Positions 21,801-33,084 of a DNA stretch of 64,000 nt are shown here, piece after piece. Source of the DNA: Anas platyrhynchos. Lineage: Eukaryota; Chordata; Aves; Anseriformes; Anatidae. Under the pieces are notes generated by a model that worked only from the letters and a program-made list of their open reading frames with translations, searched no databases and was not told where the DNA came from. Numbering within the stretch: position 1 is the stretch's first letter; each line of letters begins with the position of its first letter. Location of the stretch: contig NC_092604.1 in the NCBI RefSeq assembly GCF_047663525.1, forward strand, positions 10,837,501-10,901,500, in the 5' to 3' direction. A program made the position numbers and the translations under genes.

Positions 21801-24800
21801 CCCTCCTCCTCATTCTGTCCTCCTGCTGTTCCCAAAACTCCCAGAGGGTTTAACCATTTCTTCTGGCTGGGACCACAACGCCTGCACTTTACCCACCAGT
21901 CGCTCATTCCAGCAGGCTGCTCGGGGCTGCTGCAGCTCCCAGCAAACCGGGGCAGCTCGTATAAGTAGATCTGGGTGAGCTGCAAGGAGATTAACCCGGG
22001 AGAGGAAACGTGGGGCCCGAGAGGCTTAGAGACCTGTCGGGGTTACAGCGGGGTTGTGCGCCAGCCTCGTGCCCCAACCCACTGCAAAATAAAGGAAGGA
22101 GCAAGCGCGCTGTGCCCTGATGTGAGCTCTCAGGTTGGCTGAGCTCTTTGGGGGATGCTACAGCCAGGGGCTGGTCTAGGAAGAGCTGAGAAGCATTACA
22201 GCACAGGGCAGGGGCTTAGCTGTCAAGAAGCTGGCTTGTGGGGGGGTTTTCTGGCCTCTAGGCTGAAAGCTTGCACCCTGCCTTTGGTGGCAGCCAGGCC
22301 TTGGGTTAGATCTGCTTTGATGGAGCCGTGCCCTGAGCTGAAAAGAGCAGCTCTGAGCCTGGTAGGGAGAAACGTGCTGAGAGGCTCAGTGAGAGCGACA
22401 ACAAGTAGATGGCTCTGTAAAAGGCACCGTGCAAAGCATGCTCCGAAAGTCAGAACACCCAGTTCAAGGACAAGGCCCCGTGCAGGGACATTTTAGGGCT
22501 GTAGGTGGGAAGCCAGGGAAAAGAAAGCCCTGCCCACTGGACTGGGCCAACGTGAGAAGAGCAACCTGCTGGCTGCCAGGCAATGGGGAACATTTGGGAT
22601 TGTGCTGCCTCATCGCTGCTCCGACGGGCTGCTGTAGGAGCAGACAGCTGTAAGTACAGGCAGAGTTTCTGTGAGTAGAAACTCCTGCTGGTAGGTCCCA
22701 GGTGTGCCCGCATGAGCCAGTCCCCTCCTCTCGCTCCGTTTCCCACCTGGGGAGAGTTTCCAAGCACCCCTGCCCTGACTGCTGGGAGACTTCCCTCCTG
22801 CCACCTGGGAATCTGAGCTAAGTTCCCAGAACCGAGAGGGGAAAAAAAACAAGAGTCCCTCTTACTCCTGTCGACTCCTCTGCGTGACTTGTACATGAAA
22901 CTCTATTCCCCTACTAGGCTGTGCCTGACTTTCAGGAGACTAGACCTCGTAATTACATTCTCTCCGCCAGCGCATCAGCGGTAAGATTGCTTCCCCCTAG
23001 ATGTTGCCTCTCCAACCTCTTCCTGCCCCTCTCTGCACCTGACAAATTTAGCCCCAGCGCTCTGCTGTTTTCAACATTTTAATGTGACATGGGATGCCTG
23101 GAGCTCCTCTGCCTCGATGTGAAGTCACCTTTCGAGGGTGCACTGGTAGGATCTGGCAGTTCTGCTGCTTGGGTCGCTTCACTTTCTCTCCCAGTCTGTT
23201 CCCACATTTTTAGTGGCGATCTTCTGACAGCATTTCTATTGCTAGAGGAGCAATTGAAAGGACAAAAAACCTCACAGGTTGGTCTTTCTGGATGGTCCCA
23301 ACCCTATACTGGCAATACCATGTGTTACTGCCTGCTCAGTGCCGTGGCTTCAGTGCTCAGAGGCTTTCTAGCCAGTCAAGAAAAGCAAAGGTGGAGGCGT
23401 CTGTGCCACCCTGACTACAGGCTTGTCTGTTCTGCAAACAGAGGTCCTTTATTTTGGCTTCCAGTTGGGGCCTGCCCTCCTGCTGGCAGCTCCTGGTGGC
23501 TGCCACCCAGGCACGTGCTGGGGGTGGGTGAATAGCCCGTCGCATCTCTGCTGCGTGGTTGTGCTCCAACAATCGACTTGCTGTGCTGTGTTCATGGCTC
23601 CCCATTGCACAAGGTCGCATTTCTCGTTAAAATGTTGAAAACTCACCATCTCGCTTCCTCGGCAGCGTTCAGAACAACACTGATGCCTGTTCGCAGGGCG
23701 ATCTGGTACTGGGAGGGCTGGGGAGGGCAAACCAAAACACGTCCCAGCAGCAGGTTGGATGTGGTTAATGGGCAACGCGTCCTAGCATCAGTGTTAGTTC
23801 CCAGGGGTACCTGTCCTGACCTTCTTGAGAGTGATGCTGGGATCAGAAATAGCTCTGCACAGAGCAGAGATCTGCCCCACCAGGCGGCTGGCTGGGCCAG
23901 GAGACTCCTCGGGAGGAGGCTGATGCTGAAATGCTGCAGCAAGCGCTGCTCCCAGCTCTCCCAGCACGCGAGGAGCAGCCAGGGGCTTCTCTGCTGGAAA
24001 GGTTTGTGCCAAGGACAGCGCAGGAATTTAGTAACGGACTAAAACCTGAGCCCTGGGAGAATCAGAGGAGAGAAACTGCGCTCTCCTGGCCTCCCAATAA
24101 CTCTGACTGGACCAGAGTATCCTGACTGCCCCCTGAAGGTCTCCAAAGCAGACCTGAAGGCATTTTCGTATCGTGTACTGGCACCTTGAAGGGTGCCCAG
24201 ATGCTCAGCTGAACACCTCTAGTCCTCACCTAGCTGCAAGCCAGCCAAGTGCAGTAACGCGACTGGGGAAGCAGATTTGAGCTCTCGCTAGCCCACAGGT
24301 ACCTGGCACATCCGTGCCTGCTTCACTGCTCCCTCTTCAGAGCTCCGCTGGGGAGGCTCTGACAGCCAGGATGACACCACGGGACACAGAGCCAGGCTGC
24401 AGGAGACACCAGCTCAGGGTAAGCAGCCAGCCCTGACCTCAATCCCATTTGCCAGCTGCACAGGAGCACCTGTGGCAAGCACTGCCCCTGCCAGCAGTGC
24501 CCTTGGGGCTCCCAAAACACCTCTGAGAGGTTGCAGCTGGTGTCTCTGACTCACAGAACAAGGGCTAAGCCCGGGCTGCTCCCCAGCTCAGCCCTGCAGC
24601 AGCCCTCTAATCCCAGCATTCATCCCAAGGGGTCAGGCGCCGCAGCGAGCTGGGAGCATCTCGTGCTGTTGCTGTGCTTCTCCTCCAGGCCAGAGGCTTT
24701 CGTGCCACTTCACTGCCAGCAGGCAGGCTGCAGAGCAGCTGCTGCTAACCTTGCTTTTCAGCTGGTCTCTTCTGGGGCAGGGCTTGCTTGTGGCCGGGTA

Positions 24801-27800
24801 ACAGCTTGCTCTTGCAGGGGAGCAAACAGGTCAGCTCTTTCCTGGGCCATAGATCCTCGGCAGGGCCTGAGGAGCTCTGATCGTGGTGCTAAACTCCCAT
24901 GGTTGTTGTTTCGGAGAGGTGGGTAACACGGTGCTTCTATTTTTCCCCTTCTGTAATGGGGCTGGAATTAGAAAGAGCCGGAGCCAGGCCCCATTTTTGT
25001 ACAAGATGGAAGCTGAGGAGCTTTCTCCTCTCTCCCACACTGACCTTTTGTTTGTGTGTAAGGCAGCCGTGGGCTGTGTCGGCCTCCATCTCCCTTCCCC
25101 TCAAAGCCTGCCACTTGCCACGCTCTGCCTTCCCAGGAACGACTCCGAGAAAAACATACTGAGTACCTGCCAGAGGGTTCCTCTGGCTCCAGCTGGGCTT
25201 TCTTTTGCCCCTTTCGTGGTCTGAAGTGTTTCTGACTAAAGCTGCATGGTGCCTTCGCCCAAGGCCAGACCTGGGCAAAGCTGGACCCCCAAGCACCCCA
25301 GGGTCACAGCTGGGGAAGGGGACTGGCTGCCCAAACCCTGCCCAAACGGGGAAAATGGGGAAGAGGAGCCGGCTGGGTACTCACCAGGTAGGAACTGAGC
25401 CTCAGACCAGGCAGCAGAAGCTAGAAAGGGACCAACACCCCCAGCAGCTCCTTATATCAGCTGCTGAGGCACTGCACCTGGGGCCCAACCAGCCCCAAAA
25501 CACCACGACACCCAGCACCTGGCCCAGAAAACGGCTCCCAGGTGCTTTTGGGGCAGGTTGAGCTGTGCTGCCTGGCTGCCGAGGACCTCTGGGCAGGCCC
25601 AATGTGTTTTTCTACCTCTCCCCTCCCTTCCCCAGTGCTGTGCATGACCCCATCACTCGTTTCGTGTCCCGGAGCCAGATCCCAGCAAGCAGCTGGCGGG
25701 ACCGTGCTGCCCCAAAATGTGCCCTGGGGGGGTGCTGAGGGGAAAGGGGAGGCCTGGGGGGGAGCAGGAGGAGGGTGGGGAGGAGAAGGAGCCGCTTTTT
25801 GCCTGGCTCAAAGGCAGCACCCAGCCATGGCTGGCTGGCTGCAGGCTGCCTGGATTACGGTCCCATTACCCTGAGCTCTTTGAACCGGTGGGTGAGGAAC
25901 TCTGCTTTAGGCTCCCAGCAGCTCCCAGGACTTTATTTGTGAGCTGAGCAGCCTTCCTCCCCGCTGTGAAACTGAGCTCAAAGGTGCAGGACCGAGGCCG
26001 AGGGGCAGCAGCCCGGCCGCTGCTGCTGGGTGAAGGGCGAGCTCGTCCCCGGAGCCGGCCCGCGGCGCGTCCTCACCGCTCGGTGTTAACGCCCGGTGCT
26101 TCTCGACGTCTCCAACACTGATCTCCTTTCCTGTTGCTCTGTGGCCCCCACAGCTTTGGAGCGACGAGGTGGAAAAAGTAAGTACCCGGCCGCGACCGCG
26201 CTCGAAGCTCTGCGGGTGGCGGGGAGCTGCCGGCTCCGTCCCTCCCCGGTGCGCCCACACGAGGGAAAGGGGCACGAGTGCTGCCAGCCCCGGCCCCCTG
26301 CTGTAGCTGAGTGGTTTGATGTGATGCTGACAGCAATTTGGGAAGGGGAACCCCAGCCCCATGGGCCAGTCGGCCACACCGAGCATCCCGGGCAAACTGG
26401 GAGCGTGGGACGGGATGGGGGCAGCGCTGGGAGCCCGGCCCTGGTGCCTGGGAGCAGAGGTGATGTGCTGCCACGTGGCTCAGCTCTGCTCCACCTCTGC
26501 ATGTGCCTCGTGGTGGCTTCTGGCAGCCCCTTAGTGCTCGATCTGGGGTCCGAGCAGAGCTGGAGCAAGGACTGAGGGGCCTCATGAACAGCCCCCGCTG
26601 ATGGGAGGCTTGGAGCCTGTTGTGGAGCCCACTCTTAACCCTCCTGAGGGGGTCAAGCCCCAGGTCCTGCTCCTTTCCTGGGCTCCCCGATGGGTGCTGA
26701 CTCCTCCAGAAAGTGTCTGGGAGGGCTGCCAGCGGGCTAGGGAGCAGGGTGAGCACTGCGGGGGGCTCCCAGAGGCACCTTTTGGGATCCCGGTGCCTTT
26801 CTTAGCGCAGATCCCCCCAGCCTGAGCTGCGAGGTGGGAGTTTGGCACGCTGCTGCATGCTGTGCATGATGGCATCCCACTGCTGCCCCGCTGTGCGCAT
26901 CGGCAGGGCAGCCTGCCTGCTTCTACCTGTGCAGCCCCTCGAATGAACTGACTGCGGGCAGCTGGAGGCGTGCAAGGCTCTGTGCCTCCAGTCCTGGTTG
27001 GAGAGACCCCGGCGTTGCTGCTGCTGGCCACAAGTTTCAGGCAGCTCTGCTGCTGCTGAGGGCTCTGCTCAGCGGAGCAAAACCCTTGGTGTTTCATAGG
27101 GCCCTGCACTACCAGTTCCTGCTATCTCCCCCTCGTCTCCTTTAAATAATCCCTTTTATTCAGGGGATGCGAAGAAACAGATCAGTTGTAGCTTAAAATA
27201 GATAAATCTGATTAAAGGGCAGTGGAAGCATCTCCTTGGTGTAGCCGGTGCGTACCCCAGTGCTGGTACACACTCCCCCTGCCCAGGAGCCCCCGGGGAC
27301 GCTGCTCAGACACAGCAGCAACCTCACCCCTTGTCATCAGCCCCCTGGGGACAATTTTAGCCGTGTCCCTCCTGTGCCAGCCTGCTGGCACCGGCACTTC
27401 AGGCATCTCGGGTGCTGGGGGAGCTCGGTGAGCTGCAGGTTCTCCAACCCCACTGATCCTGTGATGCAGCCGGGCTATCCGGTACTGCAAAATTGCCACT
27501 GGAAAGCTGCTGGTTGCTGCTGGGGGAGGAGATGTCTGCCTGGGGAAAAGGTTTTTGGGTGTCAGTCTGCCTGGAGGGGGGCAGGGCAGCAGCCCCTCTT
27601 CTTGGGACAAACTGCAGGAGGCTGCCACGTCCCCAGGGCCTGCGTGGAAAGGAGAGGAGCTCTTGTTCCCAGAGCTCCACCACTGCGTTTCGGAGCAGTC
27701 TGGGACACGCTGGCAGTGGGAATGGTCCTGCTGCCGGTGCCACCCCAGCAGGGCACAGCCACGGTGTGCAGCTCCGGCTGCCTGGTTCCTGGAGTCCTCC

Positions 27801-30440
27801 CCCAGGCAGTAGGACAAGGGGGTAGCACGGGTCTGGCTTCCTGCCCCTCTCAGGACTAACAAAACCTCTCCAGCTTCACGGTCGGGTCTTGCAGGAGCAG
27901 GAGCATGCTGGCTTGAAGCATCAGGCTCGGGCTGCCCTTCCCCGAGCTGCAGCGAGCACTGTAGGATTAATCTGGTTTAAACACAGCCAGAGCCCTCTGG
28001 AAGCTCAGCCCAGGGGGTCCCGTGCCTGCTGCTCGGTGTCAGAGGTGCATGGGGAGCCCACCGAGCACCCTCATCTCGGTGCCAGAAGGGAGGGGGGTGG
28101 AGGAAGAGGAGGAGGAGGAGGAGGAGGAGGATGTTCCTCTGCCTGGAAAAGGCAGAAGAGGGGCCCGTGCCATGGCTGCCTTGCACACCCGGTCTTGTTT
28201 TGCAGGCAGAACACGAGCTGAGGCTCACTCAGACCGAGTTCGACCGCCAGGCAGAGGTGACCCGGCTCCTGCTGGAGGGGATCAGCAGCACCCACGTGAG
28301 TCTGCCCGGGGCCCTGGGGAGGGGGCTGAGGGGCACCTTGGGGCCCTGCAGCAATTCCAAACTCGGTGAATGAGCCCACCCCGCTCAGCCACGTCTTAAA
28401 TCCTGGGCTGTGCTCCTCTGCTCCCCTTGGGGCAGGAGCTGCAGGACCAGGGTTCTGTGCTCCGGCCCCCAAACTCACTCACGCTCCCTCCCATCCAGGT
28501 GAATCACCTCCGCTGCCTCCATGAGTTCGTGGAGTCCCAGACCAACTACTACGCCCAGTGCTACCAGTACATGCTGGACCTGCAGAAGCAGCTGGGCAGG
28601 TGAGACCGGAGGCTGCTTCCACCTCCCCAGGGGTCACGGGCTTCCTAGTTCAGCCTCCGTCCTCTTGGAGAGAAGCTTCCACAAAATGGGTTAAGCCGCA
28701 CTGGAGACAAATTCCTGATACCAAGCGAGGGGCCCGAGGGGCTCAGCCAGCAGTAACCGAGCTGGAGCTGCTGGCTGCATGTCCTGGCTGTGGGTAGGGC
28801 TGCCCTGCTGCCACGGCACGGTGGGGCTGACCCCAGAGGGGCCTCTGCGTGCTAACTCACCGCTCCTGTTTCGTTCTTTTCCATGCTTGCAGCTCCAAAG
28901 GAGAAATGTAAGTATAACGTCCAGCTCTAAGAGCTCTATACCTCAGCCAAACTGCATGCAGGCTTGCTACGATGCCCAGAGCTACACTCCCCTAGCATGG
29001 GGGCAGACAACCACAGATAAATGCGACCTAGCTGCATTGCTGGCTCTATCTGGGAGCCCAGAAAGCCAGGGAGCCCCCAGTTGTGGTATCTAGCTTAACA
29101 GCAACAACGAGCATCCCAGTCCTGAAGAACGAGCAGGCCAAACACCACGTGAGAGCAGGGTGAGGGTAGGGCAGTGCAGAGCCTGAAGTGACACCTGCCC
29201 AGCCCCCTGGTGCCACCCGATTAGTCTCATCCTCTCTACACGTTAGGTAGCAGTCCTGTACCAGGGAGCTGGAAGAAAAGTAAAAGAAATTCCTGCTGGG
29301 CAGGCTCAGCACCTGAGCACTGAGCGCATTTTCCCACTTGAAGGGCAGTGTGGACGTGTTACAGCGATGCTGAAGGGAAGAGCTGTCCGGGTTCCTCACG
29401 CTGGAGCCTAACTGAACTCTTTTTCCTCCTGTGTAAGATTTTCAGGCACCTTCGTAGGGAACGCAGAATCCTCATCTCCTCCCCCAGCTGCTACCTCTCC
29501 GCCAGCTGTCGGTGCTGCCACTCTCCCTGCCGTGCCCACCATCCCGGTTGTGCCCACAATTGTCGGGGTGCCCAACACCGTGGCAGAGAGCGTACTGAAC
29601 CCCAATGAAGTCAAGCCTCCTGCCAGCGGCACGCGGAAGGCCAGAGTCCTGTATGATTACGAAGCAGCTGACAGCAGTGAGCTGGCACTCCTTGCAGACG
29701 AGGTTGGTGGTTTTTCTTTGCATCAAATGTTGTTGTTAAGTGCCCAGCAGCAGCCTCTTGGTTACTCTGCCTGACCCTAAAAGCCCCGTTTTATGGAACT
29801 GATAACAGAATCTTTTCCTTACCCGTAGTATCCTTTGCAGTGAGTTTGCACTCAGGGCCATTTGCTGTTTTAAGACTTGTACAGGCTGTTGTACCCAGCT
29901 AACAAAACACCCCGTTTGGTATCTTCACTGAGACCCTCACACCCAGCTAGTTTATGGGATAAGCTACTGCCTGGAGACCTGGTCTAATCCTGCTGAGAAC
30001 GAAGGAAATTCAGCAAGCTGCAAACTGTTTTAGTGACCAGCCTGAATTTTTGTGTCCAGAAAGGATGGTGACATAGCAATATCAAGCCACCCGGTATGCA
30101 AAAATACTTTTAAGTCAATTTGGAGAATGAAAAGGCAGCAGGGACATCGATGGGCAATAGATCTTCTGTTAGAGCTGCAAATAGTTCCAGGAAGGCTCCA
30201 GGGGAAAAGTGCAGATGCCTGCTAAATAAACTTTAGGAATTAACTTGCTGTTCTTTTGGGTACACATCTGACTGCACTTCTTGGCTCTGCGTGCAGAAGC
30301 AGGTCCTGTTTCATGCTGTCTTCTCTCCCCAGATGATCACTGTGTACAGCCTGCCAGGCATGGACCCAGACTGGCTCATAGGGGAAAGAGGGAACCAGAA
30401 GGGGAAAGTTCCTGTCACTTACTTGGAACTGTTAAGTTAA
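9802..30440 (+). CDS. SH3GLB2: SH3GLB2 (endophilin B2), complete
   Basis: Endophilin B2 is an N-BAR/SH3 protein that binds and bends endomembranes and pairs with endophilin B1 (family knowledge). Coding exons: 9802-9864, 17018-17159, 17496-17624, 18792-18925, 19396-19488, 22918-22980, 26154-26177, 28206-28295, 28499-28599, 28893-28907, 29438-29702, 30333-30440. All phases join; total 1227 nt, 408 aa. The start (CAGCCATGG context) gives MDFNVKKLASDAGVFF, the amphipathic N-terminal helix. The BAR domain spans about residues 20-280. A Pro/Val/Thr-rich linker covers about 285-347, with PTIPVVPTIVGVPN inside. A C-terminal SH3 domain (about 352-408) opens with the ARVLYDYEA motif, contains DPDWLIGERG and ends YLELLS. 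Length agrees with mammalian SH3GLB2 (about 395-400 aa). A further 12-nt exon at 21047-21058 is probably alternative. Confidence 0.97.
9895..10330. repeat. G-rich tandem repeat at start of SH3GLB2 intron 1
   Basis: Immediately after the CpG island the plus strand turns very G-rich, with dozens of runs of 4-9 G. Short units such as GGGGCCTAGGGAGG repeat near 9910-9945. A longer unit beginning TCTGAGGGGGTCCCTCAG occurs at 10007 and again at 10162, a period of about 155 bp. This is a likely G-quadruplex and R-loop former in the nascent transcript. It has no coding potential. Confidence 0.85.
10331..17017 (+). other. Rest of SH3GLB2 intron 1
   Basis: About 6.7 kb between exon 1 and exon 2, moderately GC-rich. 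It holds poly(T)/poly(A) tracts (for example about 12991-13005 and 16827-16840) and an unused AATAAA at about 16749. Several long open frames occur on both strands, but none resembles a known protein or shows a coherent splice pattern. No gene is called. Confidence 0.7.
19489..22917 (+). other. SH3GLB2 intron 5, containing the 12-nt microexon
   Basis: 3.4 kb between the exon ending KAAEAKAA and the exon starting AVPDFQETRP. Apart from the candidate microexon at 21047-21058 I see only GC-rich unique sequence, including an A/G-rich patch near 21480-21510. Confidence 0.7.
21047..21058 (+). CDS. SH3GLB2: Probable alternative 12-nt microexon of SH3GLB2 (CEGD)
   Basis: TGTGAGGGAGAT encodes Cys-Glu-Gly-Asp. 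It is preceded by a long T-rich tract ending TTTGCTCAG and followed by the good donor GTGAGT. Twelve nt keep the frame, inserting four residues between KAAEAKAA and AVPDFQ in the BAR domain. I recall that mammalian SH3GLB2 has an isoform with CEGD at exactly this point, which is why I call it. A UGC just upstream of the acceptor suits SRRM4-type neuronal microexon control. Inclusion gives 412 aa. Confidence 0.8.
22981..26153 (+). other. SH3GLB2 intron 6
   Basis: 3.2 kb between the exon ending LSASASA and the 24-nt exon LWSDEVEK. No recognisable repeat family or further exon. GC-rich, with G-rich patches near 25730-25790. Confidence 0.65.
26154..26177 (+). CDS. SH3GLB2: 24-nt exon 7 of SH3GLB2 (LWSDEVEK)
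   Basis: Bounded by CCCCCACAG and GTAAGT, this exon supplies exactly eight residues, LWSDEVEK. They correspond to LWNDEVDK in human endophilin B2 and LWNDEVTK in B1, so it is part of the normal BAR domain rather than an optional insert. Both flanking introns exceed 2 kb. Gene finders easily miss an exon this small. Confidence 0.92.
26178..28205 (+). other. SH3GLB2 intron 7
   Basis: About 2 kb, GC-rich, with many stop-free frames on both strands (a composition effect). The GGA microsatellite at 28099-28131 is near its 3' end. No exon or gene is called inside. Confidence 0.65.
28099..28131. repeat. (GGA)n microsatellite, SH3GLB2 intron 7
   Basis: A GGA/GAG run of about ten units, uninterrupted except near its 5' end. 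It lies about 75 nt upstream of the acceptor of the exon at 28206. It is purine-rich on the transcribed sense strand, so it resembles a splicing enhancer and could be length-variable. Confidence 0.9.
28893..28907 (+). CDS. SH3GLB2: 15-nt exon 10 of SH3GLB2
   Basis: CTCCAAAGGAGAAAT lies between CTTGCAG and GTAAGT. Joined to the preceding AG and following A it reads S-S-K-G-E-I and leads into FSGTFVG, matching LGSSQGAIFPGTFVG in human. Skipping it also stays in frame (AG|A gives Arg, then FSGTF), so a five-residue-shorter form is possible at the BAR-linker boundary. Confidence 0.88.
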
Positions 30441-31785
30441 ATGTCTCCGGGACGCAGAATGTACACGCGGAATGCACCCCTCATCTCCTGGCACTTCTAA
30501 TGCGGATTTCTTCATCAGAGCCCATTGCTCTCGTCAGGGCTGACACTCCATTGCTAACATGGGAATTGCGGGAAAGAAGTGGTAAAACTATGACAGGTTT
30601 TGGGAAAGGGCTAACGGCACCCGCGACTGAATTCATTAACGACCAGTGCAGCCTGCTTTGAGGTTAGTCTTGTTGGCGCAAGATTCCTTGATTACTTTTT
30701 CTACCCTGCCCTAGTCTTGTTTATCACAGTGGCTTTCCCAGGGCCAGCAAACTGTCTCCTTCAGCAGCTGCTCATGGAGTTTAAGTTAATTTCCCTTGTG
30801 TTTGGTGTGGGTTAGTGCCTGTCTGCCCCTCCCATCCTCTCTGTTCTTCAGCAGTAGAATTGCCTGAGTCAAACCATCAAGCACTCCGCTGGGGAAGCGT
30901 CCCGCACGATCCCTCTGAGATAGTCTGGCTCTTAAGGCAAAAAGCTGAATTTAAGAATTAAGAGCTGGTTAAACCCAGCTGGGATGCCAGTAACGCGAGG
31001 CTTTCTAGGAGCCATGCTTACTGCAGCACTGCCTGACGGCTTCCATCTAGAACTGTCCTGTGAAGCTGGAAGGAAATCCCTCAGTCGAGACCAACCTAAT
31101 AACACAGAGCCTGTATGTCAAAAAATGAAACCTCAGTACAAGGGACCATGCATCTTGCTTGCATTTCCTCCGAGAAACTGCTCTTGGACTGCAAAGAGTT
31201 TACAAGCCTTTTTACAAGCTTTGCTCCCTGTGTTAATTGTCCAGGCTTTTCTTTCAGTGCATCTGTTCCAGGCATGTTTTAGCCTGACCTTATTTTCACC
31301 CGAGATCACTGATTTAACTAATACCTTCCCCTCCCGTCTCCGCAGTGAACAGACTTGGTGCATCGCAGTACAGGAAGGAGTAGCCCCACTTGCTGTTATC
31401 TCCAACGAGCCACATCCACATCTAAACAATTCAGGCTGCCCTTGGTGTGTGTGGTGGGGTAGCTCGAAGGGAGCGGTCAGGCGTGTATGCATTTTAATCC
31501 TATAATGCTCTTTTTAGCTAGAGCTCCACTAAGGGACTGCTGTTGCTGTGTAAGTAGTTTCCCACTCAAGCTGGCTCGAAGAGAAACTCACCGGCACCAG
31601 GTTCTCTGTTCACTCCCTCCCCTTCGGTATGTCAGAACTACCCTTGCTTGTTTATTGATCTTTTTGCACTTTCCCCCACTGGTATTGTGACCACTCTAAT
31701 GTAACAGGGCACTGAGCGCCTGTGTATGTAGGGCTCATGGTTTTCTGCACTTATTTGCCAATAAACAAACTGCCTGACCTCCTGC
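30441..31785 (+). other. SH3GLB2: SH3GLB2 3'UTR
   Basis: From the TAA at 30438-30440 to a probable cleavage site near 31780, about 1.3 kb with no long conserved frame. The end is set by AATAAA at 31760-31765, followed by a GT-rich stretch (GGTGTCTGGTGTGGGG) at about 31789-31804. Confidence 0.8.
31760..31765 (+). terminator. Polyadenylation signal of SH3GLB2
   Basis: Canonical AATAAA followed 20-40 nt later by a GT-rich downstream element, on the SH3GLB2 sense strand, 1.3 kb after the stop codon. Confidence 0.85.
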
Positions 31786-33084
31786 CTCGGTGTCTGGTGT
31801 GGGGTCGGGGCTGCTTCAGCCGTGTGACTGCAGCTCGTAGGGACAAGCAGCGCTGTGCCGGGGCAGAGGGATGCAGGGCGGGTGGGAGCTGTGCCACGCT
31901 GTGATCCCGGCCCTGGAAGCTGGGTGTAAAAGCAAAGCCAAGCTCCTGATCCTTCCTGAAACTCTCAGCGTGCCTTAAGCTTGTTAATGTCTTTCACTCC
32001 CTTGCCGGATGACACATCCGAGTTGTACTACAGATTCGTGAGTTTTAAGAAACAACAGCTCCTCCTTAACCTGAAGCAAAAACAGAGCAGCAGCACCACT
32101 TTAGCTGCTGGGAGACTGCAAGCACGATTCTAACTCTACCAGCCCTTTTTGTTGTTATGGAAACCAGATCGGCTGCTAATTTAAAATCCTAAAGCCTTGT
32201 CCCTAGCACCCAGCTTGGAAAGGAGGCACGGAAGGAACTCCTGGGAAAAGAAGCTGTTAAAATGCTCTGCAATGTAGCAATAGCTCTGGTTTTTACTACT
32301 AACAATCTCAAATGGAGTTCATAGAGAATCAACCTCTGCTGCCATTTCAGGGAGCTTTACAATAGCAATTACAGTTTCTGTAGATCTTGCACCTGCCCCT
32401 TCCCCTCCTACTGTGCGTACCTCTCCCCCAGTACGGTGGCATCCCTGTTACCCCTCTCCCCAATACATTACAGAAATAACAGCTTTAGCACAACCAGCAG
32501 CGGCGCTTAATGATGCAGAAAATGTTGTCTCGTCCCTCAGAACAGCCAGGAAGCCTGCCCAGCACCAGCGCTCCTTTCCTTCAGCGGCAGAGAAAGCAAA
32601 GGAAATCCAGTGCTGCTCCTAACGGGTTTGGCTCCCTGATAAAGGCTACGCTCCTGTGCTGCTTACAGGCAGGTGCACGCTCTGCTTAATGCCATTCCCT
32701 GCCCCGTTGTGCACAATCAGAGCACTGCCACATCACGCCCCTCCCTGTCAAAGCAGCTCACCTGAGTTTTGGGGAGGTAATCAAGCCCCTCTCCCTTCTA
32801 AGACAACTTTACTCCAGCCAGTTAGTTCAAATCTCTCCAAAGCCTCCAGGGCAAGTAAAACTAGATCAAACAAGTGCGACAGAATTCCACTATCACTTAA
32901 AAGCTTACAAGGAAACTAGAACAACCCTCAAAGCAGCATCATCCAATTTCCTCACTCTGGTCTCTTAAAACCAACAAAATTAAAAAGGTTCTGACTGGTG
33001 AAGCAATCAAGGGTCCCTTTAGGAAAGAACTGGTAGATCAGTAGCTCACAGCTACATTCAAATTTAATTTCTTACCTCAGAAAA
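31786..33084. other. Gap between convergent SH3GLB2 and NUP188
   Basis: About 1.3 kb between the two polyadenylation sites. Unique sequence, mixed composition. No exon, RNA gene or repeat family recognised. Confidence 0.6.

Noticed and set aside
26073..26756. 227-codon minus-strand frame covering the 24-nt SH3GLB2 exon
   Set aside because: Overlaps a well-supported exon on the other strand; the translation resembles nothing I know and is Pro/Ser/Arg-rich as expected from GC composition.
27212..27862. 216-codon minus-strand frame in SH3GLB2 intron 7
   Set aside because: Same reasoning: high GC, opposite strand, no domain or conserved motif.
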